Positions 18,487-28,518 of a stretch of 64,000 bases of DNA are shown here, piece after piece. The notes beneath the pieces were generated by a model. It made no database searches and was not told the DNA's origin. It worked only from the letters and a program-made list of their open reading frames with translations. Position 1 is the stretch's first letter. Each line of letters starts with the position of its first letter. The position numbers were made by a program, and so were the translations under genes. The DNA comes from JAZGGS01 sp963749485 (GTDB taxonomy: Bacteria > Bacteroidota > Ignavibacteria > Ignavibacteriales > Ignavibacteriaceae): assembly GCA_963749485.1 (NCBI GenBank), contig CAVVMV010000017.1, positions 1 through 64,000 on the forward strand, given 5' to 3'.

Positions 18487-19289
18487 CTATGATTCTCGCA
18501 GAAAATTCAAAACACAATCTGTAAATTCTTTGGGATTCTCAATATGAATTGAATGAGCAGCGTTTTCAATGATAGAAAAACGGACATTCGGAATCGCTTG
18601 CAGTACCTTGATAGCTTTCTTCTGGAGGAAATAAAATATCTTCCTTCCCGCAGACGAACCATCGTTTCTGATTTTAATATGCAGTAACTCTTCAAACGCA
18701 GTTAAATTTCTCAATTGCCTCAACCTGATTGGCAAACGCAATTTTACTTTGTCGATATGGGTTTTCAACTGCAATTTGAACTATGTCATTCAAATATTCT
18801 TTATCATCTAATATACGCTTGGAGAATAACCAGTAGAAAATATTTCTAAACCAAGCGTCACAATTCCATCCCAGATTCCAGATGAAAAACCCATTGACGA
18901 TAAAGAGCATTATTCCTTTCAGAATTGAATGCAGATGTACCTGCAAGCATTAATTTGGAGATAAGTTCAGGGTAGCGAATCGCACAATCCAATGCTACAA
19001 AACCCCCCATTGAATGTCCAAGAATATTGACAGATGGCAACCCTAAATACTTGATTAAGGCAATGTAGTCATTGGTCATCTGTTGGATACTTATTTCAAT
19101 GTCTTGAGGTTTTGTTCTTCCGATACCTCTGTTATCAGGAGTTATCACAAGATGATGCTGAGAAAGTTTCTTAACGATTGAGAACCAGCTTAGGGAATCG
19201 CTGGCCATACCAGAAATAAGAAGCAGCGGTGAGCCGTTCCCCTGTATCTCGTAATGGAGATCGATATCGTTAAATTTTACACTTGGCAA
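18487..19289 (-). pseudogene. Alpha/beta hydrolase, multiply frameshifted
   Basis: Reads clearly as an alpha/beta-fold hydrolase of about 265 residues: MPSVKFNDIDLHYEIQGNG, oxyanion GMASDSLSW, nucleophile elbow GHSMGGFVALD, acid region CGKEDILFPPEESY and histidine region IIENAAHSIHIENP. These blocks fall in three frames, with breaks near 18900, 18700, 18655 and 18610. Four breaks in 800 bases is above the window average, so real decay is possible as well as sequence error. Its stop is 8 bases after the glnA stop, facing it, and the gene lies between two copies of the glnA 3' end. Substrate unknown. Confidence 0.7.
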
Positions 19290-19436
19290 CTTATATCTTC
19301 AATCTTAAATATGCTGAAATTTATCATCTGTAATTACCAAAATGGATTGCAATAGATTCTTTTATTTGTACTCCGAAAGAAATCAATTTAAGTCAAAACA
19401 TAATCTACTTATTGATTGATCGAAAAATAAGTCATA

Positions 19437-19472
19437 CACCCGTTTGAGTATAAGATGTACTTTAATTTGTAA
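19437..19472 (+). repeat. Direct repeat, orphan copy of the glnA 3' end
   Basis: Encodes HPFEYKMYFNL and stop in isolation, with no glutamine synthetase frame upstream. Silent differences from the glnA copy mean it was once under coding selection, for example as part of another allele. Confidence 0.85.
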
Positions 19473-19490
19473 ACTAGTTTTAGAATTAAT

Positions 19491-19531
19491 TAAAAAAACC
19501 CCCGCCTATGTTATTAAGCAGGGGTATGGAA
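19491..19531 (-). terminator. Rho-independent terminator of the gene at 19550-20008
   Basis: On the minus strand: ACCCCTGC, loop, GCGGGGGT, then seven T. Lies just after the stop at 19550 and has no T-run on the plus strand. Confidence 0.75.
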
Positions 19532-19549
19532 AGTGGTTTTAATTTAATG

Positions 19550-20008
19550 CTACTTTAAGAATATTTCTCTCATCACTTTTGTTCCATATATTTGTCTTAG
19601 GTTTTCATAGTTTGTAACAGTCTCATCGTATTTACCTTTCATGCTTTCTTTAATCTTCTCTTCCATTGCATCAAATTTTGCATCCCGTTCCGGATCCGGA
19701 TCAAATGAAGCCATATTTTTATTCTCAATCATAAGAACAATGTTAAAATCATCTTCATTTGCAGGAGGACCAATTAATATTTTGTAAGATACAATTAACC
19801 CTTCTTTTACTGCTCCATCCATAAATGCTTTCCAGGTTTTACTAAGATCTTTCAGGTAATCATCAGCCACATTTGCGCCTGTTCTAACGAAGGTTAAACT
19901 CCAGACAGTTCCTTCATCATAAACATCATCGTCTTGAGAATAAGTAGTAGTGCTAAGTCCCAAGACAAAGCACACAAGTAAAACAATTGTAAAATGAAAT
20001 AATTTCAT
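19550..20008 (-). CDS. Secreted protein of unknown function
   Basis: 152 residues with a signal peptide (MKLFHFTIVLLVCFVLGLSTT then TYSQ) and an acidic start to the mature part (DDDVYDEG). The rest is about 125 residues with no cysteine or catalytic motif; the pattern TVWSLTFVRTG ... YKILIGPP ... NIVLMIENKN could be a dimeric alpha-beta barrel, but that is a guess. It has its own terminator. A MarR-type gene lies upstream on the same strand and may control it. Confidence 0.75.
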   Translation of the reverse strand: MKLFHFTIVLLVCFVLGLSTTTYSQDDDVYDEGTVWSLTFVRTGANVADDYLKDLSKTWKAFMDGAVKEGLIVSYKILIGPPANEDDFNIVLMIENKNMASFDPDPERDAKFDAMEEKIKESMKGKYDETVTNYENLRQIYGTKVMREIFLK

Positions 20009-20226
20009 AGCAACCTCCTATTTGGTTGTTTTAGATATAGTGAATTAATATATTAACAGAAATATGTTATAACATAAAGTACAATATTCTCCAGGTTAAT
20101 ACAATAACAAGTTATTATATATCATTTATCTATCCCTGTCTGCGGAAAGCAGGTTTCTTAGTCTCAACAAAATTGTTCAAAATCATTAAATCATCTTCCA
20201 TTTTTCTGCTCTAAATTCTTTTATTA

Positions 20227-20675
20227 TTATTTTGGTTTCTGCAGCCACTTTTCTATTGCTCGGTTAAGATTTTCCATTGCAACAATTAAAGATTTATGTT
20301 GAGGAGCATCAATATCCTGCAAAATCTCAGAATGTATATCAACAAATGCCTTAGCTAGATTATGAGTAAGTGTTTTCCCTCTCTTTGATAAAGATACCCT
20401 CATATTTCGCCGGTCAGTTTGATCAATCTCTCTCTGCATATATCCCTTTTGTACAAGCCCATCAATTATTCTGGTTAATCTGCTCGGGCTCAGATTCATC
20501 CGCTTTGCAATTTCCTTGTTATTCAGATTTTCATCAGATCCAAATAGACGAAGGCATTTAAATTCTGCCTGGTAAAGTCCGTGCTCTTCCGCTAACCGGG
20601 CTTCCTTTTCCTGGCATAAGGTAATAGGTTAAATGTTAGATCAGCCAGACTTTTTGCAGTTTGATTTGTGCTCAT
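20227..20675 (-). CDS. MarR-family transcription regulator (one frameshift)
   Basis: About 149 residues. From ATG 20675 it reads MSTNQTAKSLADLTFNLL, breaks near 20625, and continues AEEHGLYQAEFKCLRLF, then the winged helix (KEIAKRMNLSPSRLTRIIDGLVQKGYM, wing DRRNMRVSLSKRGK). The typical MarR order and the DRR wing motif are clear. It is upstream of the secreted protein at 19550 on the same strand, 218 bases apart. The ligand is unknown. Confidence 0.82.
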
Positions 20676-20880
20676 GGTTTCCACTAATAATTTGTAAGTA
20701 TTAAAGAACTATTAACATTGTATTGATGTGCAATGATTCTACATCTTGGCGAAGATACCATATTCTGTAAAGTATTTTGAGTAACGGATTTCCACATGTT
20801 TCTCCTAAGTGTAGAAAAACTTATATAAACTTGCATAAATTATTTGATAGAAGCAACGAATGGTTAATGATTGGCAAGTA

Positions 20881-20916
20881 ATAAAAAACCCTTGCATAAA
20901 TGATTACACAAGGGTG
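20881..20916 (-). terminator. Rho-independent terminator of a small gene
   Basis: Minus strand: ACCCTTG, loop, CAAGGGT, then six T. No annotated gene precedes it except the short frame at 20938-21059, which supports that frame as real. Confidence 0.65.
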
Positions 20917-20937
20917 GGTAAGTAAAATTTTCTTTCG

Positions 20938-21059
20938 CTACATCGTTCTAATTTTAAGATACAGCGTAACCCCCAGTACAATTAAAATTGCAATATAGAC
21001 TATTAAGCATATTATCCCTCACCATATTGAATAGTTTGGAAATTATGCTCAATAACCAT
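20938..21059 (-). CDS. Possible small one-helix membrane protein (one frameshift)
   Basis: From ATG 21059: MVIEHNFQTIQYG, then a break at GGTGAGGG, then GIICLIVYIAILIVLGVTL followed by YLKIRTM and a stop. Adding one base gives a 40-residue protein with one transmembrane helix and a short basic tail. A strong terminator follows 20 bases later on the same strand. No family recognised. The rest of the 20676-21322 gap shows nothing further. Confidence 0.4.
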
Positions 21060-21322
21060 ACCGCCGAGAAACACCTTTTTTATATTATTTGTTAATACTC
21101 ACCTGTTTCCAAATGATAAATATCATCTAAAATGTTTAATAATAGAGCACATTTATAAACAGTTAAGTTTACTGATTAGAAAGTAATAGGTCTATGATTG
21201 TGTGCTAGTCTCTTCGCCAGCAATCAGCAACTCTTTTTTATTAACTCGCAAATCATTTATTTTACATAACAGATATAGTTCAGTTCATTTTTTTCTGACA
21301 TACAAAATTATTCATCTACTTT

Positions 21323-22214
21323 ATGGCTTATCTCGGTGAAATCAGCGCAATAATAACTGCTTTCCTCTGGTCGGGAACTTCCTTTGCGTTTACTAATGCT
21401 GCCAAAAGAATTGGCTCACTTCAATTAAATGTTAACAGGATAATCCTTGCAACCATATTCCTTTTTTTTATAATAATAATTGCAAACATTAATTACGATC
21501 TAAGTGCTGAGCAAATTTATTATTTAGCTTTAAGCGGATTTGTTGGATTGGTTTTAGGAGATTCATTTTTATTTAAATCGTTTCAGCTAATCGGTGCAAG
21601 GTTGGGCATGCTTATAATGGCGCTTGTTCCGGCATTCAGTTCAGTTCTTGCTCTTAGTTTTTCTTAATGAAAATCTTTCACTAATATCAGTTACCGGGAT
21701 GACAATTACTCTTTCCGGAATAAGCGTTGTTATCCTGGAAAGAAGTAAAAGTTCAGAATCAATTTTTAAAACAAACAAGTTAGGTATTCTTTACGGTGTG
21801 CTTGGTGCATTGGGGCAGGCATCAGGATTAGTGCTTGCAAAATTTGCCTTTGAAGCTGGAAGCATAAATGGATTTGTTGCTACATTTGTTCGTCTGCTTG
21901 CGGCTGTGGTTATTATTTTTCCGCTTGCCCTGCTTTTTAGAAGATATAAAAATCCAATTAAGGTTTACACAAAAGATACCAAAGCATTGTGGGCAACTCT
22001 GGTTGGAACTATACTTGGTCCTGTGCTGGGAATTACCGGAAGTTTAATTGCTATTGCAAATGCACAAATCGGAATTGCTTCCACGTTGATGTCCACTATG
22101 CCGATAATTATGCTTCCTATTGTTCGATACTACTATAAAGAAAAATTAGGCTGGCGGGCAATTGTAGGTGCTTTGATTGCAGTTGTTGGGGTTGCAATAC
22201 TCTTCTTAGTTTAA
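21323..22214 (+). CDS. EamA/DMT-family transporter (one frameshift)
   Basis: Inner-membrane permease of about 297 residues in two EamA repeats. The first half (GEISAIITAFLWSGTSFAFT ... GLVLGDSFLFKSFQLIGARLGMLIMALVPAF) breaks near 21658 in a TTTTTC run and continues as FLNENLSLISVTGMTITLSG and the second repeat, ending GALIAVVGVAILFLV. The GDSFLFKSFQLIGARL block is common in an uncharacterised EamA subgroup. Its stop is one base from the macrodomain stop on the other strand. The substrate is unknown. Confidence 0.8.
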
Positions 22215-22215
22215 T

Positions 22216-22743
22216 CTATAACTTCAATTCTGCTTTGTAAGATTCAAATGTTTTATCATCAAAGCAAACAAAAATAATTTTTTCAATTGAGTTATCAGAT
22301 TTTAAAAAATTCTTTACTTCTTAATAGCAATCTTTACTGCACGCTCTAAAGGAAAGCGATAAATTCCTGTGCTTATTGCAGGGAATGCAATTGTTTTTAT
22401 TCCATTTTCAATTGCAAGTTTAAGTGAGTTGCGATAGCAATTTGCCAGCAGCTCATCTTCGTTATGATTTCCTCCATTCCAAACAGGACCAACAGTGTGA
22501 ATAACAAACTTTGCCGGAAGGTTATAACCTTTTGTAATTTTTGCTTCTGCCTGTTGAGCAGCCATTTAAGAGTTTTGCACTCTTTTAGTAATTCCGGTCC
22601 TGCAGCACGATGAATTGCACCATCAACTCCTCCTCCGCCAAGCAGTGATGTGTTTGCTGCGTTAACAATTGCATCAACTTTAAGTTTAGTTATATCGCCT
22701 TTGTGGATTTCTATTTTATTAATTATTTTTTACTAATAATCAT
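22216..22743 (-). CDS. Macrodomain ADP-ribose hydrolase (three frameshifts)
   Basis: Macro domain of about 175 residues: IEIHKGDITKLKVDAIVNAANTSLLGGGGVDG in two segments, then EAKITKGYNLP, FVIHTVGPVW, TIAFPAISTGIYRFP and FVCFDDKTFESY. NAAN and the GGGGVDGAIH loop are the ADP-ribose binding and catalytic signatures of the YmdB/MacroD class (O-acetyl-ADP-ribose or mono-ADP-ribose removal). Breaks lie near 22733, 22570 and 22318. The start is ATG 22743 if one A is added to the A-run after it. A small secreted-protein gene ends 3 bases upstream, so translation may be coupled. Confidence 0.82.
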
Positions 22744-22746
22744 TTT

Positions 22747-22971
22747 TTACAAATGATGTGATTCATTTACAGCAGAGAAGATAATTTTGCCTGTCAATGT
22801 TAAACTGGAATCAAAGTTATAATCAATTGACTGGTTGAAGCTGAACGCAAAATCTTTTGATGTCTCTGCAGCAGTCTTTAAACCACTTATAAATTCATTT
22901 TCATTAGGTTGTGCAAAAAAATGTATTTGAATTAGAAAGCTTGCCAGTAAAACTAAAAGTATTTTATTCAT
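22747..22971 (-). CDS. Small secreted protein
   Basis: 74 residues. MNKILLVLLASFLIQIHFFAQ is a signal peptide with a probable cut after FFAQ; the mature part of about 53 residues (PNENEFISGLKTAAETSKDF ... SLTLTGKIIFSAVNESHHL) matches no family I know. I chose the start at 22971, because the longer frame overlaps the upstream lipoprotein gene and lacks signal character. It ends 3 bases before the macrodomain start. Confidence 0.55.
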   Translation of the reverse strand: MNKILLVLLASFLIQIHFFAQPNENEFISGLKTAAETSKDFAFSFNQSIDYNFDSSLTLTGKIIFSAVNESHHL

Positions 22972-23017
22972 AGAAATGAAAATAAAGGAGTAATCCCATT
23001 GCAGCAAAACCATTTTC

Positions 23018-24415
23018 CTATTTCTGAATGTTATACTCAAGTAAACCCAAAGAAGCGTAAGAAACGAAAGGAGGCATTGGAAAATATTGAACGGCTAATG
23101 TATCAAATCCAATGTTTTTGATTAAATCATATTTTAAGAAATCAAAGTCATGTTCAATAAAAATAGAAATAGTATCCGGTGAATTAACTGGATAAGTTAT
23201 CCTGGGTTTTGTAATACCTGTCCAATTTAATGTTTCGAAAAACCATTTAAGTAAAGAGATATCACTACCGGTTGCTGAATTTAAGGAAAGGATCCCATCA
23301 TTAGTGTTAAGAGTTAATTCTGCAATTTCATTGTAAAGATAAATTGTATCTCTTGGGGTTCCCCCTACCTTTTCTATCTTTAATCCTGTAAAATCTGTTA
23401 CTATTTTGAACCAGGAACTATCGTATGCTAAATCTGTTAATTCCCACCATTCCTCTCCTTCGTAATCATACCAAATGAAATCTCCGCCGGGATAATATTC
23501 TCCATAGTATTTCCACTTATTTCCAACGTTTAACGGGAAGTAATTAACGGTTTTATATAAGAAAAGCTCGAGATTAGTAGTAAGACCAAAATACATTGTA
23601 GTATCTAAGTTGATATATTGCACTTTGTTAACAACTATCCTCACCGTTTCATTATATGTGCTTGTTACCAATCTAAAGAATCCTTCATCATTGGTTGTAA
23701 CAATGTTCTCAACACCGCCCGAATAAATTTTTAAGTCACAGTAAGGAGAGGGAAATATACCATCTTCATTTATCTTAAATAATCTGCCTGAAACTTCGAT
23801 CTTGTTGAAAATTATTTGAATCCATAGATATTGGGCAGAACTTCTTTGAATAGTTGTATCAATTGTTTCAAATAGCTCTTTTTCAAACAACAATCTAATG
23901 CTAGGATCTTTTGTTGTCACATCCCCTGAAAAATCACCATTTTGATCCGAGTAAATGACGGTCGTTCCCTCACTTGTTATAATGGAAATCTTGCAACTAT
24001 CTGAGGTGTGGTTACCACCTAAGGGTCTGTATTCCCAGACTACTCCCGTAACAGAACCATTAGCCGCATTCATTATGAAGGAGAGAGAGTCTACATTATT
24101 TCGGTGTAAAACTGAATCAATTGTTGAAAATCCTGCTTTCTCTAACTTTAGTCTAAATGTATCATCGCTTGTAATTAGTGTATCGAGGAAAACTCCGTTG
24201 GAGTCAGTCTGTGAGACTACAGTAGAGTTAGTAGCAATTAAAGATACGTTGCAGTCCGCAAGAGGTTGTGTGCCAGATGGCATTAACTCATTAACTTTGC
24301 CAGTTACAACAACTGTAAAGACATCTTTTTCTTTCTGTGGTTCTGTTGGCTCACTGCAGTATGTTGAAAAAAATAATAAAGCTGTAATTGATAAAAAAAT
24401 TGTTAAGGATTTCAT
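23018..24415 (-). CDS. Lipoprotein with carboxypeptidase-regulatory-like repeats
   Basis: 465 residues. The signal MKSLTIFLSITALLFFSTYC ends in a lipobox Cys at residue 20. Three beta-sandwich repeats follow (about 35-115, 118-195 and 200-290), each with a GxV start, a D(S/Q)NGxF centre and a DT(T/L) strand, the pattern of CarboxypepD_reg-like domains. The C-terminal 170 residues (YFPLNVGNKWKYYGEY) look like a domain seen in Bacteroidota/Ignavibacteria surface lipoproteins. Likely on the cell surface or in the periplasm. No catalytic motif. Intact frame. Confidence 0.75.
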   Translation of the reverse strand: MKSLTIFLSITALLFFSTYCSEPTEPQKEKDVFTVVVTGKVNELMPSGTQPLADCNVSLIATNSTVVSQTDSNGVFLDTLITSDDTFRLKLEKAGFSTIDSVLHRNNVDSLSFIMNAANGSVTGVVWEYRPLGGNHTSDSCKISIITSEGTTVIYSDQNGDFSGDVTTKDPSIRLLFEKELFETIDTTIQRSSAQYLWIQIIFNKIEVSGRLFKINEDGIFPSPYCDLKIYSGGVENIVTTNDEGFFRLVTSTYNETVRIVVNKVQYINLDTTMYFGLTTNLELFLYKTVNYFPLNVGNKWKYYGEYYPGGDFIWYDYEGEEWWELTDLAYDSSWFKIVTDFTGLKIEKVGGTPRDTIYLYNEIAELTLNTNDGILSLNSATGSDISLLKWFFETLNWTGITKPRITYPVNSPDTISIFIEHDFDFLKYDLIKNIGFDTLAVQYFPMPPFVSYASLGLLEYNIQK

Positions 24416-24537
24416 AATATTATTCCTCAGTAAATTTTTTCGGCAAAACCATCTTCTTTGTTTCTAAAACTCATCAACCTGTAAAATTTAATTTAAAGAA
24501 CAGAGTTCCAAATTAGAAGAAAAATTCTTTACAATTA

Positions 24538-25731
24538 TTAAATTCCCATTTCTTTCTTTACTTCGCTAAACTTCTCAATTGCAAAATCAAGATCTTCTTT
24601 TGTATGTGCAGCGGAAATCTGTACTCTTATTCTTGCTGTATCTTTTGGTACAACCGGAAAGAAGAAACCGATTACATAAACACCTTTCTCTAATAATCTT
24701 GCAGCCATTTTTTGTGAAAGCACTGCATCACCCAGCATAATAGGAACAATTGGATGAATACCTTCTTTTATTTCAAATCCTGCTGTCTTTAATTTTTTCT
24801 CTGAAGTATTTTGTGTTTTCTTCTAGCTTATCACGCAAATCAGTTGTTGAGCTAAGCAAATCTAATACTTTAAGAGAAGCAGCAACTATACTCGGTGCAA
24901 CTGTGTTTGAAAAAAGATATGGACGAGAGCGCTGTCTTAGCAGATCAACAATTTCTTTTCGTGCACTTGTGTAACCTCCGCTTGCCCCGCCTAACGCTTT
25001 ACCAAGTGTTCCTGTAATAATATCAATTCTGCCAATCACATCATTATGTTCGTGTGTACCTTTGCCGTGTTTACCCATAAAGCCAACTGCATGAGAATCA
25101 TCAACCATTACCATTGCATCATATTTATCTGCCAGATCACAAATGCCTTTTAAGTTTGCAACATAGCCATCCATAGAAAAAACACCATCGGTAGCAATTA
25201 GTATTTGTTTTGCATTTTTTGCTTTAGCTTCCTTCAGTTTTTCTTCAAGATCATTCATGTTATTGTTTTTGTAACGGTAACGTTGTGCCTTGCTCAGTCT
25301 TACGCCATCAATAATACTTGCGTGATTTAATTCATCACTTATAATTGCATCATCTGCGGTGAGTATTGTTTCGAACAATCCGCCGTTTGCATCGAAGCAA
25401 GATGTGTAAAGAATTGTATCTTCCATTTCGAGGAATTCTGATATTTTCTTCTCCAGTTCTTTGTGTATTTGCTGAGTTCCGCAAATAAATCTAACAGAAG
25501 AAAGACCGTAACCCCAATTATCGTAACTCTCTTTTGCTGCTTTAATTATTTCAGGATGGTTTGACAAATCCGAGATAATTATTAGCACACATATTAAGAA
25601 CTTTTTGTCCTCCCATTACTTCAATGTTTGCACTTTGCGGAGATTGTAATGACTCGCTCTTTTTTATAAAGACCTTCTTCTTCTATTGATGTAAGAATAT
25701 CTCCATAGTGATTTTTTGTTTTTTCAGTCAT
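24538..25731 (-). CDS. kbl: Glycine C-acetyltransferase (2-amino-3-ketobutyrate CoA ligase), frameshifted
   Basis: PLP enzyme that splits 2-amino-3-ketobutyrate to glycine and acetyl-CoA, the second step of threonine breakdown after Tdh. Blocks across frames: NHYGDILTSIEEEGLYKKER, NHPEIIKAAKESYDNWGYG, DGVFSMDGYVANL, DDSHAVGFMG, the PLP lysine segment ITGTLGKALGGASGGY, and VVPKDTARIRVQISAAHTKED at the end. Breaks lie near 25655, 25580 and 24785. The start is ATG 25731. tdh lies 79 bases upstream on the same strand, so both steps are together. Length about 397, normal. Confidence 0.9.
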
Positions 25732-25771
25732 AGTAATTTCCTTTTAGAATATCTTTGTGTTAAAAAGTTTT

Positions 25772-25797
25772 TTCACCGCAAAGTCGCAGAGACGCAA
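25772..25797. repeat. Intergenic GCAAAG/GCAGAG repeat
   Basis: TCACCGCAAAG, TCGCAGAG, ACGC: three near-copies of CGCA(A/G)AG between tdh and kbl. It resembles a degenerate repeat I know from intergenic DNA of many bacteria. No function is evident. Confidence 0.4.
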
Positions 25798-25810
25798 TTA
25801 AATAATATTT

Positions 25811-26842
25811 TTACCAGTTTAGTATAATCTTACCCGAGTTACCTGATTTCATTAATTCAAAACCCTCTTCAAAATCTGCAAAGTTAAAATGATGAGTAAT
25901 TACAGAGGATACATCCAATCCGCTTTGAACCATTACCTGCATTTTATACCAGGTTTCAAACATCTTCCTTCCGTAAATTCCTCTAAGAGTTAAACCGTTA
26001 AAGACTATTTTATTCCAATCAACTGCTGCATCTGATGGAAGAATTCCAAGCAAAGCAATATTACCGCCATGGAACATTACATCAATCATATCATTAAGAG
26101 CTTTTGGATTTCCGGACATCTCCAGCCCAACATCAAATCCTTCCATCATTCCAAGATCGTTAACAACATCCGAAAGTTTTTCTTTAGAAACATTTACTGC
26201 TTTGGTTACTCCCATTTTCTTCGCAAGCTCCAGCCTGTAAGGATTAACATCGGTTATAACAACATAACGTGCACCTGCGTGTTTACAAATAGCTGATGCC
26301 ATTATACCTATCGGTCCTGCACCGGTTATAAGAACATCTTCACCTAAAACATCAAAGCTTAAAGCTGTGTGAACTGCATTGCCGAAGGGATCAAAAATTG
26401 AAAGCACATCTTTTGAAATATTCGGATCGCAATGCCAGATGTTGGAAACAGGAATTACCAAATATTCTGCAAAGCAGCCGGGTCTGTTTACTCCAACTCC
26501 TAATGTGTTAGGGCATAGATGTCTTCTTCCGGCACGGCAGTTCCTGCAATGCCCGCAGGTTATATGTCCTTCACCACTTACAAGTTCACCAACCTTAACA
26601 TCCTGTACATTTTCACCAAAAGCTTCAACTATGCCAACATATTCGTGCCCAACAACCATCGGTACAGGGATAGTTTTACTTGCCCATTCATCCCAATTAT
26701 AAATGTGAATGTCTGTTCCGCAAATAGCAGTCTTTTGAATTTTTATCAGTACATCGTTCGGTCCGTATTCAGGCACAGGAACTTCATCAAGCCAGAGACC
26801 GGGTTTTGAATATTTTTTTACAAGTGCTTTCATTTTGTTCAT
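25811..26842 (-). CDS. tdh: L-threonine 3-dehydrogenase
   Basis: Zinc-dependent medium-chain dehydrogenase that oxidises threonine to 2-amino-3-ketobutyrate. The 343 residues show the catalytic zinc ligands (AICGTDIHIYNWD, GHEYVG), the structural zinc loop CGHCRNCRAGRRHLC, the Rossmann motif GAGPIGIMA and GNAVHTAL. All expected cysteines are there and the length is normal. kbl follows with 79 bases between. Intact frame. Confidence 0.95.
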   Translation of the reverse strand: MNKMKALVKKYSKPGLWLDEVPVPEYGPNDVLIKIQKTAICGTDIHIYNWDEWASKTIPVPMVVGHEYVGIVEAFGENVQDVKVGELVSGEGHITCGHCRNCRAGRRHLCPNTLGVGVNRPGCFAEYLVIPVSNIWHCDPNISKDVLSIFDPFGNAVHTALSFDVLGEDVLITGAGPIGIMASAICKHAGARYVVITDVNPYRLELAKKMGVTKAVNVSKEKLSDVVNDLGMMEGFDVGLEMSGNPKALNDMIDVMFHGGNIALLGILPSDAAVDWNKIVFNGLTLRGIYGRKMFETWYKMQVMVQSGLDVSSVITHHFNFADFEEGFELMKSGNSGKIILNW

Positions 26843-26997
26843 TGTAATTCCTTAAAAGAATAAAATGATTTAAGAATCATAAAAATGATTCGATAAAGTA
26901 TTATTGAAAAAATTGTATTTAAAATTAGAGATAAGGAGAGTAAACAACAATAAGTTGTTTTAATAATTTAGATTATGAGAAGAGTTTTTGTATAAGC

Positions 26998-27411
26998 TTA
27001 AATTAACGAATAAAGAGCAAACTCGGTATTGCTAAAAAGCCGGGGTGAAGATTTAAGTTCATTGAGTTTCTGATTTACCCATCGTTCATCTATAGAATTT
27101 GCCTGTGCTGTGGCTGTTAACCATTTCAATTCCAAATCAACTAGTTTACCATCAGCAAGAGCAAGGTTTAAGCCATCTTCAATAAATGACATGGCAATTT
27201 TTGTATTTGAAAAAACGATTGGATCTTCCTTAATATATTCATTAGCAAGCAGATTGTTTACTATTTCTTCACAGAAATCTGAGGAGAAGCCCAGTTTATC
27301 AGAAAAATGTTTGATGATTTTTTTTTCAGGATCGGTGAGCTGCTTATCAATTTTAGCAGTTATTAATAATCCTTTTAAGTAGTTGCTTCGGTCGATTTGA
27401 GGAATCTTCAT
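26998..27411 (-). CDS. TerB-like helical protein
   Basis: 137 residues, all-helical by composition. Two half-repeats with the TerB/DjlA-N-like pattern are visible: LLITAKIDKQLTDPEKKIIKHF near residue 15 and GLNLALADGKLVDLELKWL near residue 75 (an acidic DGx(L/I)xxxE motif in each). No signal peptide or membrane segment. The role is unknown; the family appears in stress and tellurite clusters, which are not seen here. Intact frame, upstream of tdh on the same strand. Confidence 0.6.
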   Translation of the reverse strand: MKIPQIDRSNYLKGLLITAKIDKQLTDPEKKIIKHFSDKLGFSSDFCEEIVNNLLANEYIKEDPIVFSNTKIAMSFIEDGLNLALADGKLVDLELKWLTATAQANSIDERWVNQKLNELKSSPRLFSNTEFALYSLI

Positions 27412-27783
27412 CTACATCCTTTTTTATGGAATGATATTAATCTATGTAAATAGGAATGAATAAGAAATGCAATTTTCATTCCAGATAGCTGTTGTGCCGT
27501 AAATCACTCTTTTTAACTAATTTCGCAATTAAACTGTATCAACTATAGACAATTGTTCTATAATGAATGTAAATATTATTGGAAATATTTTCCATATTAT
27601 TGGACGATATGTTGTTTGCTATAAAGAAAATTAGAATAGCTGAATCTGAGAGTTAACAGAGTTGATTCTTTCTGGAAAAATTGAAATGTAGTTTAACACA
27701 ATTGTTGCTCAATAAGTGAGTAGAAAGCTGATAGAAAATTATCGCTGTGAACAATCAAAATTACTTACTTATAATTATTCAGA
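27412..27783. other. Intergenic region without recognisable features
   Basis: 372 bases of AT-rich DNA between the TerB-like gene and a lipoprotein gene, both on the minus strand. It probably carries the promoter of the TerB-like gene, but I see no convincing boxes, hairpins or short gene. Confidence 0.5.
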
Positions 27784-28324
27784 CTAATCCAGGTTTACCA
27801 GCTTAATCAAATCAAAATAATTAAAACCCTGCGGGACAGTATATAAAGAACCAACAAGCATAACTTCAATGCTGTCATTTGCTGATGCGGTAAATTCTGT
27901 TTCAATAGTGAAGGATGTCCACTCTGCTTTTCGAATAACCTCTCGTTTCTTATCTACTTTATTTCCATCCTGTTTAAGATAAATTTCTAAACTTCCCGGA
28001 TCTTCAGTTGATTTAGACCAGAAAGTTAACCTGTAATTGTGTGTTCCTTCTAAAGCCGGAACCGTAGTATAAACATAAGCACCAATCTCCCTGGCTTTAA
28101 GAAAGATAGAATATTTTCCTCCATTTGCTGGAACATCAGTAGCAAATTTTACAACGGGTGGACCCGGGCTTATCCAATTATCAAGGGAAGCAAATCCTCC
28201 TGATTCAAACGAGGTAAAAATGAGAGTTTTTGATTCCGGTTACAGGATCATCCGGTTCAACGTATTGTGTACAGCTGTAGAATACTGCTAACAGAATTGA
28301 TAAAATTAAAATAATTGTTTTCAT
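27784..28324 (-). CDS. Lipoprotein with carbohydrate-binding-like domain (one frameshift)
   Basis: MKTIILILSILLAVFYSC is a lipoprotein signal with Cys at 18. After DDPVTGIK the frame breaks near 28236 in an A-run (GAATCAAAAACTC) and continues TSFESGGFASLDNWISPG, then an approximately 150-residue beta-rich domain (GKYSIFLKAREIG, YRLTFWSKST, EWTSFTIETEFTA, IEVMLVGS). The pattern resembles galactose-binding-like jelly rolls. Probable outer-membrane or surface lipoprotein of about 180 residues. The function is unknown. Confidence 0.65.
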
Positions 28325-28518
28325 CAGATACCTCACATATGCGATGATTAATACCTAAAAATAATAATATTTCAAAAAGAATCAACAAGCAACACAAAAT
28401 ATTTTTATCTACTTCCCCAAAAGACTCTCCATTCCCTAAATCATTTAATTTTATTGTAAATTTAAATTGATAATAATTTAGAATATATATAGTTAACACT
28501 AATCAGGGAGATAATAAA

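Noticed and set aside
25772..25797. GCAAAG repeat as a mobile element
   Set aside because: Too short and degenerate, with no gene or terminal repeats around it.
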